A stretch of DNA of 64,000 nucleotides, from positions 1 through 64,000 of the forward strand of contig DASZNF010000040.1 in assembly GCA_035551355.1 (NCBI GenBank). The letters run 5' to 3'. Below the pieces are notes generated by a model. That model worked only from the letters and a program-made list of their open reading frames with translations. It did not search any database and was not told the origin of the DNA. The stretch's first letter is position 1; every line of letters starts with the position of its first letter. Positions 1 through 8,476 of this stretch are shown here, piece after piece. Made by a program: the position numbers and the translations under genes. The DNA comes from DATATV01 sp035551355 (GTDB lineage Bacteria; Actinomycetota; Actinomycetes; Mycobacteriales; Pseudonocardiaceae).

Positions 1-141
1 GCCAACTACTACGCCCAGTTCTGGCACCAGAACGCCATCAACAACCTCGCCTACGGCTTCCCCTACGACGACGACGCCGGACAATCCTCCGACATCTCCG
101 TCAGCAACCCGCAATACCTGATCGTCGCCGTCGGCTGGTGA
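1..141 (+). CDS. C-terminal end of a GH64-type beta-1,3-glucanase (partial)
   Basis: Only the last 46 codons are present; the gene starts before the window. The frame ends in a TGA at 139-141 and contains FWHQNAINNLAYGFPYDD followed by YLIVAVGW at the very C-terminus. That pattern (aromatic FWH, AYGFPYDD, terminal hydrophobic strand ending in GW) is how thaumatin-like beta-1,3-glucanases of family GH64 end. These are secreted enzymes that cut laminarin or fungal wall glucan. A glucanase fits the neighbouring secreted glycosidase, chitinase and GH130-like genes. Catalytic residues lie outside the window, so activity cannot be judged. Confidence 0.6.
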   Translation, partial: ANYYAQFWHQNAINNLAYGFPYDDDAGQSSDISVSNPQYLIVAVGW

Positions 142-145
142 TCAT

Positions 146-198
146 CCACAGTGGACACTGTGGGATGCGGTGGCCGGTCGGCCATCGCATCCCACAGT
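146..198. terminator. two overlapping hairpins between convergent genes
   Basis: A perfect dyad CCACAGTG-GA-CACTGTGG covers 146-163. A second and longer hairpin covers 157-198, with 19-base arms, a 4-base GGTC loop and one G/A difference that becomes a G-U pair. The arm at 156-163 is used by both, so they are mutually exclusive. Located between the convergent glucanase and SDR genes, this is best read as a bidirectional intrinsic-type terminator without a U tract. The rest of the gap to 322 shows nothing else. Confidence 0.6.
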
Positions 199-322
199 CG
201 TTTCCGGTCAGTCCATCGCGTTGTCGGTGATGGCGCTGCCCAGGGGTGGGCGGGCCGCTCGGCGGAGAAGCCGAACCTTCCGCGCGGCCGTGGCAGGCAG
301 GTCCGCGACAACCGCGCCCGGA

Positions 323-1084
323 TCACTTGCCGTGTGGATCGGCCGCGTTGAGCGCGGCCACGACCTGGTCGTAGTCACCGCGGGCCTCGCCGTAGCGCAG
401 GAACTTCACCCGCTCCACCTGGATCTCCTCGGCCTCCGGCTGGGAGTCCAGCAGCGCGATCACCTCGTCGGCGAATTCGTCCAGCGGCATCGCGAACTCG
501 CTGTCCTCCTGCCCGGGCAGCAACCCGGTCCGCACCGCGGGCGGCACCAGCTCAAGCACCCGTACCACCGTGTCGGCCAACTGCAACCGCAGCGACTCGC
601 TGAGCATGTGGATGGCCGCCTTGCTCGCGTTGTAACTCGGCGTGGCCTTCAACGGCGCGAACGCCAGCCCCGAGGACACCGTCACGATCGTCGCGTCCGG
701 ACGCGTGATCAGGTGCTCAAGGAACGCGCCGAGCAGCCGGATCGGCCCCAGCACGTTCGTGGTCACGACCTCCTCGGCCGAGGCCAGGAAGCCCTCGGCG
801 CGGTGCCAGTCCTCGACCCGCATGATGCCCGCCATGGCCACCACCACGTTGAGGTCCGGGTGCTTGTCCAGCACCTCGGTGGCCGCGGCGCGGATGCTCT
901 CGGCGTCGGCGGTGTCGATGCGCACGGTGTCGAAACCGTGCTCGGCGGCGAGAGTGGCCAGCAGCTCGGTGCGGCGGCCGCCGATGACGACCGTGTTGCC
1001 CTTGGCCTGCAGACGCCGGGCCAGCGCCAGGCCGATGCCGCTGGTCGCGCCGGGGATGAAAATGGTGTTTCCGGTGATGTTCAT
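323..1084 (-). CDS. SDR-family oxidoreductase (DltE-like)
   Basis: 253 residues, NAD(P)-dependent short-chain dehydrogenase. The N-terminus carries the Rossmann motif GATSGIG; further on come the AMAGI segment (NAG equivalent), the catalytic Ser in VTVSSGLAF and the YNASK pair (Tyr-x-x-x-Lys). The ATG at 1084 is chosen because it precedes the beta-strand NTIFIPGATSGIG; the long upstream in-frame extension is antisense to the next gene. The protein resembles DltE/YdfG-type cytosolic SDRs, whose substrates are usually unknown. It diverges from the XRE regulator at 1184 with a gap of about 100 bases, so that regulator may control it. Confidence 0.85.
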   Translation of the reverse strand: MNITGNTIFIPGATSGIGLALARRLQAKGNTVVIGGRRTELLATLAAEHGFDTVRIDTADAESIRAAATEVLDKHPDLNVVVAMAGIMRVEDWHRAEGFLASAEEVVTTNVLGPIRLLGAFLEHLITRPDATIVTVSSGLAFAPLKATPSYNASKAAIHMLSESLRLQLADTVVRVLELVPPAVRTGLLPGQEDSEFAMPLDEFADEVIALLDSQPEAEEIQVERVKFLRYGEARGDYDQVVAALNAADPHGK

Positions 1085-1183
1085 GCTTCGAGTCTGTTGA
1101 CCTGGCCCGGTCGGCGGCAGAGAGCGCTTATCGGGGGATCGGCGATCCCTGGTTCGCACCGCGCGCTCCGGGATACTGGAGGC

Positions 1184-2029
1184 ATGGATCGGGTTGAACT
1201 GGCCGTGTTCCTGCGCCACCGCCGGGAGCAACTGCGCCCTGGGGACGTCGGGCTGCCGACCGGTGCCCGCCGCCGGGCGGCCGGCCTGCGCCGGGAGGAG
1301 GTCGCCGCGCTGGCCGCGATGTCGACCGACTACTACACCCGGCTGGAGCAGCAGCGCGGCCCACAGCCCAGCGAGCAGATGCTGGCCGCACTGGCGCGCG
1401 CCCTCCGCCTGACCGACTCCGAACGCGACTACCTGTTCTCCATCGCCGGCCGCAACGCCCCCACCGCCGTGGTCGCGGCCACCCACGTGGCGCCGGCTCT
1501 GCTGCGCGTGCTGGACCGGCTGTACGACACGCCCGCGCTGATCCTGTCCAACCTGGGCGAGGTGCTCGTGCAGAACGGGATGGCCACCGCCCTCTACGGC
1601 GACCGATCCCACCTCACCGGCTGGGCCCGCAGCGACATCTACCGCTGGTTCACCGACCCGGCCGAACGCCTGGTCTACCCCGAGAACGACCGCGACCGCC
1701 AGAGCCGCGCCCTGGTCGCCAACCTGCGCGCCGCCCACGGTTCCATGGGCCCCCGGTCCCGGGCTGGCGAACTGGTCCGCGCGCTGACCAAGGCCAGCGC
1801 GGAATTCGCGCAGCTGTGGGACCGCCACGAAGTGGCCAAACGGTTCGAGGACCACAAGATCCTGGTGCACCCCCAACTCGGCGACATCGAGGTCGACTGC
1901 CAGGTGCTGTTCACCGAGGACCAGTCCCAGATGCTGCTCGTGCTCACCGCCGCACCCCGCACCGAAGCGGCCGAGAAACTGGAACTGCTGGCCGTGCTGG
2001 GCAACGAACGGTTCGACACCGTCCGGTAG
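1184..2029 (+). CDS. XRE-family regulator with MmyB-like ligand domain
   Basis: 281 residues. Residues about 5-75 form a helix-turn-helix of the kind in MmyB-like regulators (LAVFLRHRREQL, GLRREEVAALAAMSTDYYTRLEQ). Residues about 100-270 match the MmyB-like PAS-fold domain that binds fatty-acid-like ligands in this family (ALLRVLDRLYDTPALILSNLGEVLVQN is the opening strand). Start ATG 1184 is preceded by ctggaggc. Members often sit next to and control a divergent SDR gene, exactly the arrangement here with the gene at 323-1084. Ligand unknown. The class is very common in actinomycetes. Confidence 0.88.
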   Translation: MDRVELAVFLRHRREQLRPGDVGLPTGARRRAAGLRREEVAALAAMSTDYYTRLEQQRGPQPSEQMLAALARALRLTDSERDYLFSIAGRNAPTAVVAATHVAPALLRVLDRLYDTPALILSNLGEVLVQNGMATALYGDRSHLTGWARSDIYRWFTDPAERLVYPENDRDRQSRALVANLRAAHGSMGPRSRAGELVRALTKASAEFAQLWDRHEVAKRFEDHKILVHPQLGDIEVDCQVLFTEDQSQMLLVLTAAPRTEAAEKLELLAVLGNERFDTVR

Positions 2030-2049
2030 CCGCCGACCGCGCGAAAGGC

Positions 2050-2112
2050 CTGTCCGGTTTCGGTCAGCTTTCCCTGCGCCAATTGACCTTCCATGACACG
2101 CCTTGCGAGCAT
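2050..2112 (+). promoter_or_regulatory. operator plus promoter of the large glycosidase, shared with 26061-26123
   Basis: An 18-base imperfect dyad CTGTCCGGTTTCGGTCAG lies at 2050-2067 (arms CTG-n-CCG / CGG-n-CAG). TTGACC follows at 2083-2088, then 18 bases, then GAGCAT at 2107-2112, a plausible -35/-10 pair. The gene starts 31 bases after the GAGCAT start. The same elements with identical spacing precede the GH130-like gene at 26149, which strongly suggests one regulator for both. The regulator is not identified. Confidence 0.6.
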
Positions 2113-2137
2113 CGGGCGACTCAGCGTGGAGGCGCAC

Positions 2138-5100
2138 ATGGCCCGCACATCTCGTCGCCAACGATCCTCGGGAGCACTGGGCGCGGCCCTCGCCGCCCTG
2201 TGCTGCCTGATCATCCCCGCACCCGCGGCCGCCACCGCCGAGCAGCCCACCGCGGCCGACCCGGCCTACCCGTCGGTCGGGCCCGGCACCCACTTCCTGG
2301 ACGACAACGCGCTGATCGCCGGATTCGACGAACCGGACTGGTACCAGGCCAACATCCCGTTCCTGGAGGTCCCGGACCAGCAGATCCAGCAGACCTACTA
2401 CTACCGTTGGCGCACCTGGAAAGAACACATCCGCAGCACCGGCCCGGCCAACGGCGACATCGTCTCGGAGTTCTTCGGCGCGCCCGGCTATTCGGCCCCG
2501 TTCGGCGGCATCGACGCCGCCGCCGGCCACCACATCGACGAGGGCCGCTGGCTGCGCGACCAGAGCTACGTCGACAGCGACATCGACTACTGGCTACAGG
2601 GCGCCGGTTCCGGACCCAAACCGCAGACCGAGGGGCTCAACCCGAACACCTCCGACTGGGCCCACGAGTACAGCTTCTGGGCGGCCAGTTCGGTGCTGGC
2701 CGACGCCGAGGTGACCGGCGACTGGTCCCAGGCGACCGGCCTGGAATCCGCTCTGGTGCGCCAATACGACGGCTGGCAGAACCAGTTCAACCCCCAACTC
2801 GGGCTGTACTGGCAGGTGCCGGTGTGGGACGCGACCGAATACACCGCGTCCTCGTACGAAACCGACCCCAGCGACCCCTACCACGGCGGCGCGGGCTATC
2901 GGCCGACCATCAACGCCTACCAGTTCGGTGACGCCAACGCCATCGCCGCCATCGCCACCATGACCGGCGACCGTTCGACCGCGGCGCAGTTCACGCAACG
3001 CGCGGCCGCGCTCGAAACGAGCATGCAGAAATACCTCTGGGATTCGAACCGGCAGTTCTTCTACCACATGGCGAGGGACGACAATTCCGCCCACGCGCTG
3101 GTGTCCACCCGGGAGGAGATGGGCTTCACGCCGTGGATGTTCGACATGCCGCAACCCTCGGATTCCGTTGCCTGGCAACAACTCACCGACCCCCAGGGCT
3201 TCGCCGCACCCTACGGACCGACCACCGCCGAACGCCGCAGCAGCTGGTACATGTACCAGGCCGACCAGGGCTGCTGCCGGTGGGACGGACCGAGCTGGCC
3301 CTACGAAACCAGCCAGACCCTCACCGCCCTGGCCAACCTGCTGGACGACTACCCGGCCCAGTCCTACGTCACCACCGCCGACTACGACACCCTGCTGCGT
3401 GAGTACGCCCAGACCCAGTACCAGAACGGGTCGTCCTACCTCGGCCAGGCCCACGACCCCGACCAGCCCGACTGGCTCTACGGCGCCGACGACTACAACC
3501 ACTCCAGCTTCAACGATCTGGTGATCAGCGGCCTGCTCGGACTCCGCCCCCAGGCCACGAACACGTTGCAGCTCAAGCCTTTGGTCCCCGCCACCTGGAA
3601 CTACTTCGCCCTGGAGAACGTGCCCTACCACGGCCACAACGTGACGATTCTGTGGGACCGCGACGGCTCCAAATACCACCAGGGCGCCGGCCTGCACGTG
3701 TACGTCGACGGCGCCCAGGTCGCCCGCTCCACGACGTTGCGCGCCATGACGATTCCGTTGCCCGCCGGACATCCGGCTCAGCAGCCCGGCGGCACGTTCA
3801 CCAACGACGCGGTCAACGTGTACAGCCAGGGCTACCCCCGCGCGTTCGCCTCCGACACGTGGCCCTCGGACAGCCCGTGGAACGCCGTCGACGGCCAGGT
3901 GTTCTACGACGACATCCCGGAGGACACCAGGTGGACCGATTACGGCTCACCGAATCCGACCGACTATCTCGGCGTCGATTTCGGCACCGCGATACCGGTC
4001 GACGAGATACGCCTGTACACCTACGACGACACCGGCCACGGCGGCGCCGTGCACACCCCGGCCGCCTTCACCGCCCAGTACTGGACCGGCACAACCTGGG
4101 CCGACATCCCGAAACAGACGGACAATCCGGCCACCCCGGCCGCGAACGCGCTCAACCAGATCACCTTCCCGGCCATCAACACCAGCCAGGTGCGGATCGT
4201 GTTCACCAAGGACGCCGGGGCCGCGGTCGGCGTGACCGAACTGGAAGTCGGCCAAGCCACCAGCGCCGCCGCGACGCTGTCACTCGGCGCGCGCAACGCG
4301 GCCGCCATCACCGTCCTACCCGGACAGAAGAACTCCGTCAGCACGACCTTCACCAACCGCACCAACCGGCCCCTGACCGGAGTCCAGGTCCGAATCCCGC
4401 TTCCCTCGGGCTGGTCGGCCCGAGCCACCACCAGCACGACCGCTCCAGTAGTCACGCCCGGCAAGACATTCACCACGACCTGGCAGGTCACCCCATCGCC
4501 GGACGCGGGACCCGGAACCCAAACCGCGTTGTACGCCAACGCAACCTTCGGCCCACCGGGTGGGCCGGGAACGGTCCAAACCCGCACCACCGTCAACCTC
4601 GCCTACAACCCGTCGTTCTACCCGGACGCCCAGATCGACGATCAGTTCACCAGCAACACTCTGTCCAATTACCAGGTCCTGCAACCATTCCCGAACGAAG
4701 CGGCCCCCCAGCTGACCGCCGGTGGCGGGCAGCTCAGTGCCACCTCGACCACCCCGTTCTTCGGTATGTTGCAGGGCTCCGCGTCTCCCGCGTCGGCGGA
4801 ATCGACCGTGTCGGTGGACGCCGCCCAGTTCACCAACGATCCCAGCGAGTCCGAGGACACCCTGTTCGTCGGCCTGGCCAAGGGCAGCAACGACTACGTG
4901 ATGGCCTGGTACAACAACCACGCCAAGACATCCGGCTTCGATGTCCGGGTGAACGGGCAGTTGAACGTCGGCGTCGACACCCACTGCTGTTCGGACGTGA
5001 CCATCGTGCCCGGCGACCGCTTCGCCGTCGCCTACTCCGGCACCATGGTCACCTCGTTCCTCGAACACGACGGCAGCTGGCAGCAACTGACCAGCTTCGA

Positions 5101-5227
5101 CGCGGGCCCCGCGATCAACCTCGCCGACCCGGCGGTCCGTGCCCAGTACTCGTTCGCGCTGGGCCTGCGTGGCACCCACGGCACGGTCGCCATCTCCCGA
5201 TTCACCGGAGCCAGCGCCAGCCCGTAG
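2138..5227 (+). CDS. secreted multi-domain glycosidase (MGH1/six-hairpin type with F5/8C domain)
   Basis: 1029 residues. ATG 2138 with gtggaggc ribosome site; a basic start and hydrophobic run (ALGAALAALCCLIIPAPAAA) form a signal peptide with cleavage near residue 33. Residues about 45-530 look like an alpha/alpha six-hairpin glycosidase of the MGH1/alpha-L-rhamnosidase type (WDGPSWPYETSQ, DYNHSSFNDLVISGLLGL). Residues about 557-704 resemble a discoidin (F5/8 type C) sugar-binding module (WNAVDG, YLGVDFG, VRIVFT, VTELEV). About 717-811 resemble a NEW3-type beta sandwich, and about 824-1027 a laminin-G-like tail. Exported, so it acts on extracellular polysaccharide or glycoconjugates. The glycan specificity cannot be read from sequence; a rhamnosidase, glucosidase or glucuronyl role is possible. 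Confidence 0.75.
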   Translation: MARTSRRQRSSGALGAALAALCCLIIPAPAAATAEQPTAADPAYPSVGPGTHFLDDNALIAGFDEPDWYQANIPFLEVPDQQIQQTYYYRWRTWKEHIRSTGPANGDIVSEFFGAPGYSAPFGGIDAAAGHHIDEGRWLRDQSYVDSDIDYWLQGAGSGPKPQTEGLNPNTSDWAHEYSFWAASSVLADAEVTGDWSQATGLESALVRQYDGWQNQFNPQLGLYWQVPVWDATEYTASSYETDPSDPYHGGAGYRPTINAYQFGDANAIAAIATMTGDRSTAAQFTQRAAALETSMQKYLWDSNRQFFYHMARDDNSAHALVSTREEMGFTPWMFDMPQPSDSVAWQQLTDPQGFAAPYGPTTAERRSSWYMYQADQGCCRWDGPSWPYETSQTLTALANLLDDYPAQSYVTTADYDTLLREYAQTQYQNGSSYLGQAHDPDQPDWLYGADDYNHSSFNDLVISGLLGLRPQATNTLQLKPLVPATWNYFALENVPYHGHNVTILWDRDGSKYHQGAGLHVYVDGAQVARSTTLRAMTIPLPAGHPAQQPGGTFTNDAVNVYSQGYPRAFASDTWPSDSPWNAVDGQVFYDDIPEDTRWTDYGSPNPTDYLGVDFGTAIPVDEIRLYTYDDTGHGGAVHTPAAFTAQYWTGTTWADIPKQTDNPATPAANALNQITFPAINTSQVRIVFTKDAGAAVGVTELEVGQATSAAATLSLGARNAAAITVLPGQKNSVSTTFTNRTNRPLTGVQVRIPLPSGWSARATTSTTAPVVTPGKTFTTTWQVTPSPDAGPGTQTALYANATFGPPGGPGTVQTRTTVNLAYNPSFYPDAQIDDQFTSNTLSNYQVLQPFPNEAAPQLTAGGGQLSATSTTPFFGMLQGSASPASAESTVSVDAAQFTNDPSESEDTLFVGLAKGSNDYVMAWYNNHAKTSGFDVRVNGQLNVGVDTHCCSDVTIVPGDRFAVAYSGTMVTSFLEHDGSWQQLTSFDAGPAINLADPAVRAQYSFALGLRGTHGTVAISRFTGASASP

Positions 5228-5244
5228 ACATCGGTGCCGCTGTC

Positions 5245-5306
5245 GCGATCGCGCGTCCGCCCGGTGGGCCATGCGATCGGGCGTCCGCTCGGTGGGCCAT
5301 GCGATC
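5245..5306. repeat. 28-bp tandem duplication upstream of the DNA glycosylase gene
   Basis: Two copies of a 28-base unit (5245-5272 and 5273-5300) beginning GCGATCG and ending GGTGGGCCAT, followed by a third GCGATC. The copies differ at only two positions. The array fills most of the gap between the glycosidase stop and the glycosylase start and may carry its promoter or operator, or may simply be a recent slippage duplication. Confidence 0.8.
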
Positions 5307-5346
5307 ATGGCGGGACCGACTTTCCACCACCGTCGCGGAGTGAAGC

Positions 5347-6168
5347 GTGCCTGAACTGCCGGAGGTCGAGTCCGCTCGATCGGTGATCGAGCGAGCCGCC
5401 CTGAACCGGCGCATCGTCGACGTGGACGACTCGGACAGCTACGTGTGCCGCCCGCACAGTCCCGGGCAGATCCGGGCCGCCCTCATCGGCCGCACGCTCC
5501 GGGCCGCGCACCGGCGAGGCAAGTCGCTCTGGTGCGACACATCGCCGTCGGCCGATTCGGACGCCGCCGGCCCGGTCCTCGGCGTGCACCTCGGCATGTC
5601 CGGCAAGATCGTCATCGCCGACTCGGACGGAGTCGAGGTCGACGGCGGCGACTACTGGGAACGCGGCCGCCAGCCCGGCGACCACCGCTGGTCCCGGTTC
5701 GCGCTCACCTTCGACGACGGCGGCCGGATGCTGCTGATCGACCCGCGCCGCCTCGGCCGAATCCAGCTCGATCCCGCGGTCGAACTTCTCGGCCCGGACG
5801 CGGCCACCGTCCGCCCCGCCGAATTCCGCGCGGCCATCTCCCGCGGCAGCGCGCCGATCAAGGCCCGGCTGCTCGACCAGCGCGCGATCGCCGGCATCGG
5901 AAACCTGCTGGCCGACGAGATCCTCTGGCGGGCCAGGATCAACCCGGCCCACCCGGTCGACGAACTCAGTGCCCAGGAGGTCGACCGACTGCAGCGGGCC
6001 ACCCGCCGCGCGGTGTCCGACGCCCTGCGCGACGGCGGCGTGCACGAGCTGAGCATCATCCCGTTCCGCAAGGCCGGCGCGCAGTGCCCGCGCGACCACT
6101 CCCCCATGGTGCGCGGCAAGGTCGGCGGCCGGACCACGTGGTGGTGCAGCACAGAACAGACCGCCTGA
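5347..6168 (+). CDS. Fpg/Nei-family DNA glycosylase with degenerate zinc finger
   Basis: 273 residues. GTG 5347 gives the obligatory N-terminus (V/M)PELPEVE, where Pro2 is the Schiff-base nucleophile and Glu3 and Glu6 are catalytic. VHLGMSGK, the helix-two-turn-helix segment around LDQRAIAGIGNLLADEILW (the conserved GIGN) and a C-terminal hairpin are all present. It excises oxidised bases and nicks the abasic site. Odd point: the usual Cys4 zinc finger reads C247-P-R-D250 ... WWC267-S-T-E270, so the second and fourth cysteines are replaced by Asp and Glu (His251 is adjacent). It may bind zinc with mixed ligands or be a zincless variant. Fpg versus Nei specificity is not decided. Confidence 0.88.
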   Translation: MPELPEVESARSVIERAALNRRIVDVDDSDSYVCRPHSPGQIRAALIGRTLRAAHRRGKSLWCDTSPSADSDAAGPVLGVHLGMSGKIVIADSDGVEVDGGDYWERGRQPGDHRWSRFALTFDDGGRMLLIDPRRLGRIQLDPAVELLGPDAATVRPAEFRAAISRGSAPIKARLLDQRAIAGIGNLLADEILWRARINPAHPVDELSAQEVDRLQRATRRAVSDALRDGGVHELSIIPFRKAGAQCPRDHSPMVRGKVGGRTTWWCSTEQTA

Positions 6169-6172
6169 GGGT

Positions 6173-6195
6173 TCCGGGCGTCGTCGACGCCCGGA
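6173..6195. terminator. hairpin between convergent genes
   Basis: Perfect 10-base stem TCCGGGCGTC / GACGCCCGGA with a 3-base GTC loop, lying just after the glycosylase stop and before the convergent flavoprotein stop at 6220. Likely works as a two-way terminator; no U tract. Confidence 0.6.
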
Positions 6196-6219
6196 CGATG
6201 TCACGCTTGACGAGTCGAC

Positions 6220-7239
6220 TCAGCGCCATCCCAGTTCCGGAGCGAGGTGGGTGAGCACGTTCTCGATCAGGTGCGCGTTGTACTCCACGCCCAGCTGGTT
6301 GGGCACGGTCAGCAGCAACGTGTCCGCCGCCGCGATCGCCTCGTCCTCAGCCAGTTCCGCGACCAGCTTGTCCGGCTCCCCCGCATAGGTCTTGCCGAAC
6401 CGGGCACTGCCACCGTCGAGGAAGCCGACCTGGTCGGTGCCACCCCGCTCGTGCCAGAACAGCTGCCGATCCAGGTCGCTGACGATCGGGAAGATGCTGC
6501 GGCTGACCGACACCCGCGGCTCGCGTTCGTGCCCGGCCTCGGCCCACGCGGTCCGGAACCGCTCGATCTGCTCGGCCTGCAACTGGTGGAACGGCACGCC
6601 GGTGTCCTCGGACAGCAGCGTCGAGCTCATCAGGTTCATCCCCTGCTGGGCCGTCCATTCCGCGGTGGCCCGGGTGCCTGCGCCCCACCAGATCCGCTCG
6701 CGCAGCCCCGCCGAGTGCGGCTCGACCCGCAGCAGGCCCGGCGGGTTGGCGAACATCGGGCGCGGGTTGGGCCGGGCGAAGCCCTCGCCCTTCAGCACTT
6801 CCAGGAACGAGCTGGTGTGCTCGCGCGCCATGTCGGCGTCGGTCGTGCCCTCGGACGGCGCGTACCCGAAGTAGCGGAAGCCGTCGATCACCTGCTCGGG
6901 TGAGCCCCGGCTGATGCCCAGCTGCAGCCTGCCGCCCGAGATCAGATCGGCCGCACCGGCGTCCTCGGCCATGTACAGCGGGTTCTCGTAGCGCATGTCG
7001 ATCACGGCCGTGCCCAGCTCGATCCGGTTGGTCCGCGCGCCTGCCGCGGCCAGCAGCGGGAACGGCGAGGCGAGTTGCGAGGCGAAGTGGTGCACCCGGA
7101 AGTACGCGCCGTCCGCGCCGACCTCCTCGGCTGCCACCGCCAGCTCGACCGACTGCAGCAGCGCGTCCGACGCCGACTTCACCTGCGAGTACGGCGCCGC
7201 CGACCAGTGCCCGAAGGAGAGGAACCCGATCTTTTTCAC
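6220..7239 (-). CDS. LLM-class (luciferase-like) flavin-dependent monooxygenase
   Basis: 339 residues, single TIM-barrel domain of the bacterial luciferase family. Start GTG 7239 gives VKKIGFLSFGHW, the first barrel strand; upstream in-frame residues are low-complexity and not part of the fold. Characteristic segments are AEEVGADGAYFRVHHF, RIELGTAVIDMRYENPLYMAEDAG and GRLQLGISRGSPEQ. The family uses reduced FMN or F420 to oxidise small substrates; the strand GTAVIDMRYENP resembles the FMN-dependent alkanal monooxygenase-like group. Convergent with the glycosylase and divergent from the epimerase at 7389, with no clear operon partner. Substrate unknown. Confidence 0.85.
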   Translation of the reverse strand: MKKIGFLSFGHWSAAPYSQVKSASDALLQSVELAVAAEEVGADGAYFRVHHFASQLASPFPLLAAAGARTNRIELGTAVIDMRYENPLYMAEDAGAADLISGGRLQLGISRGSPEQVIDGFRYFGYAPSEGTTDADMAREHTSSFLEVLKGEGFARPNPRPMFANPPGLLRVEPHSAGLRERIWWGAGTRATAEWTAQQGMNLMSSTLLSEDTGVPFHQLQAEQIERFRTAWAEAGHEREPRVSVSRSIFPIVSDLDRQLFWHERGGTDQVGFLDGGSARFGKTYAGEPDKLVAELAEDEAIAAADTLLLTVPNQLGVEYNAHLIENVLTHLAPELGWR

Positions 7240-7388
7240 GCCTGCGTCAACCTTTTCGCGTCGAGCCGCATTCCGCGCCCACCCCTGCCGCACGCGTTCT
7301 CCCGGCCACACCCGGCCGCGACCGCCCGCCCGCACGGACCGGCTGCGAGGATCGCGGCACACCAGGAGCCACGAACGATCGGAGGACC

Positions 7389-8375
7389 ATGAAACTCGTC
7401 GTCATCGGAGGCACCGGTCATATCGGCACCTTCCTCGTTCCCCGGCTGGTGCGGGCCGGTCACGAGGTCGTCAACATCAGCCGCGGGACCCGGCAGGCCT
7501 ATGCCGACGCACCGGAATGGCAGGACGTGCGTCCGGTCGTCGCCGACCGGGAGCAGGAGGACCGCGACGGCACGTTCGGCCGCCGGGTGGCCGGGCTGGG
7601 CGCGGACGCGGTCATCGATCTGGTCTGCTTCACCCCCGAATCGGCCGCCGCGCTCGTCGAGCGACTCCGCGGCGAGGTCGGCCAGCTGCTGCACTGCGGT
7701 TCCATCTGGCGTTACGGCCGGAGCCACAAACTGCCGATCGCCGAGGACTCCGACTCGGCCGGGCCCGCGTTCGGCGAGTACGGCGTCGGCAAGGATCGCA
7801 TCGCGCGGATGCTGAAGCAGGAAACCGAGTCCGGCGGGCTGGTCACCACCTGCCTGCACCCGGGTCACATCGTCGGACCGGGCTGGCACCCGATCGGCCC
7901 GCTCGGCAACCTGGACCCGTCGGTCTGGCTCACGATCTCGGCCGGTCAGTCACTCCGGATCCCCGGCAGCGGCACCGAGATGATGCACCACGTGCACGCC
8001 GACGACGTCGCCCAGGCCTTCGAGAAAGCCCTGGCGAACCGGGAAGCGGCCGCCGGTGAGGACTTCAACGTGGTCGCCCCCACCGCACTCAACGTCCGCG
8101 GCTACGCCCAGATCGCCGCTTCCTGGTTCGACCGGACCGCGACGATGGACAGCGTCACCTGGGACGACTTCCGTCGAACCACCCCGCCGGAGCACGCCGA
8201 CGCCAGCTGGGAGCACCTCGTCCGCAGCCAGTGCTGCGGTATCGAGAAGGCCAAGTCCGTGCTGGGCTACGCGCCGCGTTACGAGCCCGAGCAGGCCGTG
8301 CTCGAAGCGGTCCGCTGGCTCATCGACCACGACCAGCTCGACGTCGCCCGCCCGCTGACCGTCCCGGCCGGCTGA
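7389..8375 (+). CDS. NAD-dependent epimerase/dehydratase-family protein
   Basis: 328 residues, extended SDR. The N-terminus MKLVVIGGTGHIG carries the GxxGxxG dinucleotide motif; a strand near HCGSIWRYG and a basic YGVGKDR motif (Tyr-x-x-x-Lys) provide the catalytic pair. HVHADDVAQAF is typical of epimerase-like enzymes that act on sugar nucleotides or related compounds. ATG 7389 is preceded by ggaggacc. It lies directly upstream of the GntR gene (probable iolR) on the same strand, but the perfect operator between them suggests separate transcription. Substrate not inferable. Confidence 0.82.
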   Translation: MKLVVIGGTGHIGTFLVPRLVRAGHEVVNISRGTRQAYADAPEWQDVRPVVADREQEDRDGTFGRRVAGLGADAVIDLVCFTPESAAALVERLRGEVGQLLHCGSIWRYGRSHKLPIAEDSDSAGPAFGEYGVGKDRIARMLKQETESGGLVTTCLHPGHIVGPGWHPIGPLGNLDPSVWLTISAGQSLRIPGSGTEMMHHVHADDVAQAFEKALANREAAAGEDFNVVAPTALNVRGYAQIAASWFDRTATMDSVTWDDFRRTTPPEHADASWEHLVRSQCCGIEKAKSVLGYAPRYEPEQAVLEAVRWLIDHDQLDVARPLTVPAG

Positions 8376-8421
8376 GCGCCTCGACTGGTCGACCGCGTGG
8401 CACCCCCGGTTCTGCCATTAA

Positions 8422-8439
8422 TGTCCTAAGATTAGGACA
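8422..8439. promoter_or_regulatory. perfect 18-bp dyad, probable IolR operator (autoregulation)
   Basis: TGTCCTAAGATTAGGACA is a perfect inverted repeat (8-base arms, 2-base centre), 38 bases before the GntR gene. Each arm read outward-in, TGTCCTAAGA / TGTCCTAATC, fits the Corynebacterium glutamicum IolR consensus as I recall it (KGWCHTRACA) at most positions. Confidence 0.65.
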
Positions 8440-8476
8440 AAGTGCGTGCTTTGTAACCCCTGAGGGAGGCCGGGAC

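Noticed and set aside
170..1183. Long in-frame extension upstream of the XRE regulator
   Set aside because: Antisense to the SDR gene and low-complexity; the HTH domain starts right after ATG 1184, which has its own ribosome site.
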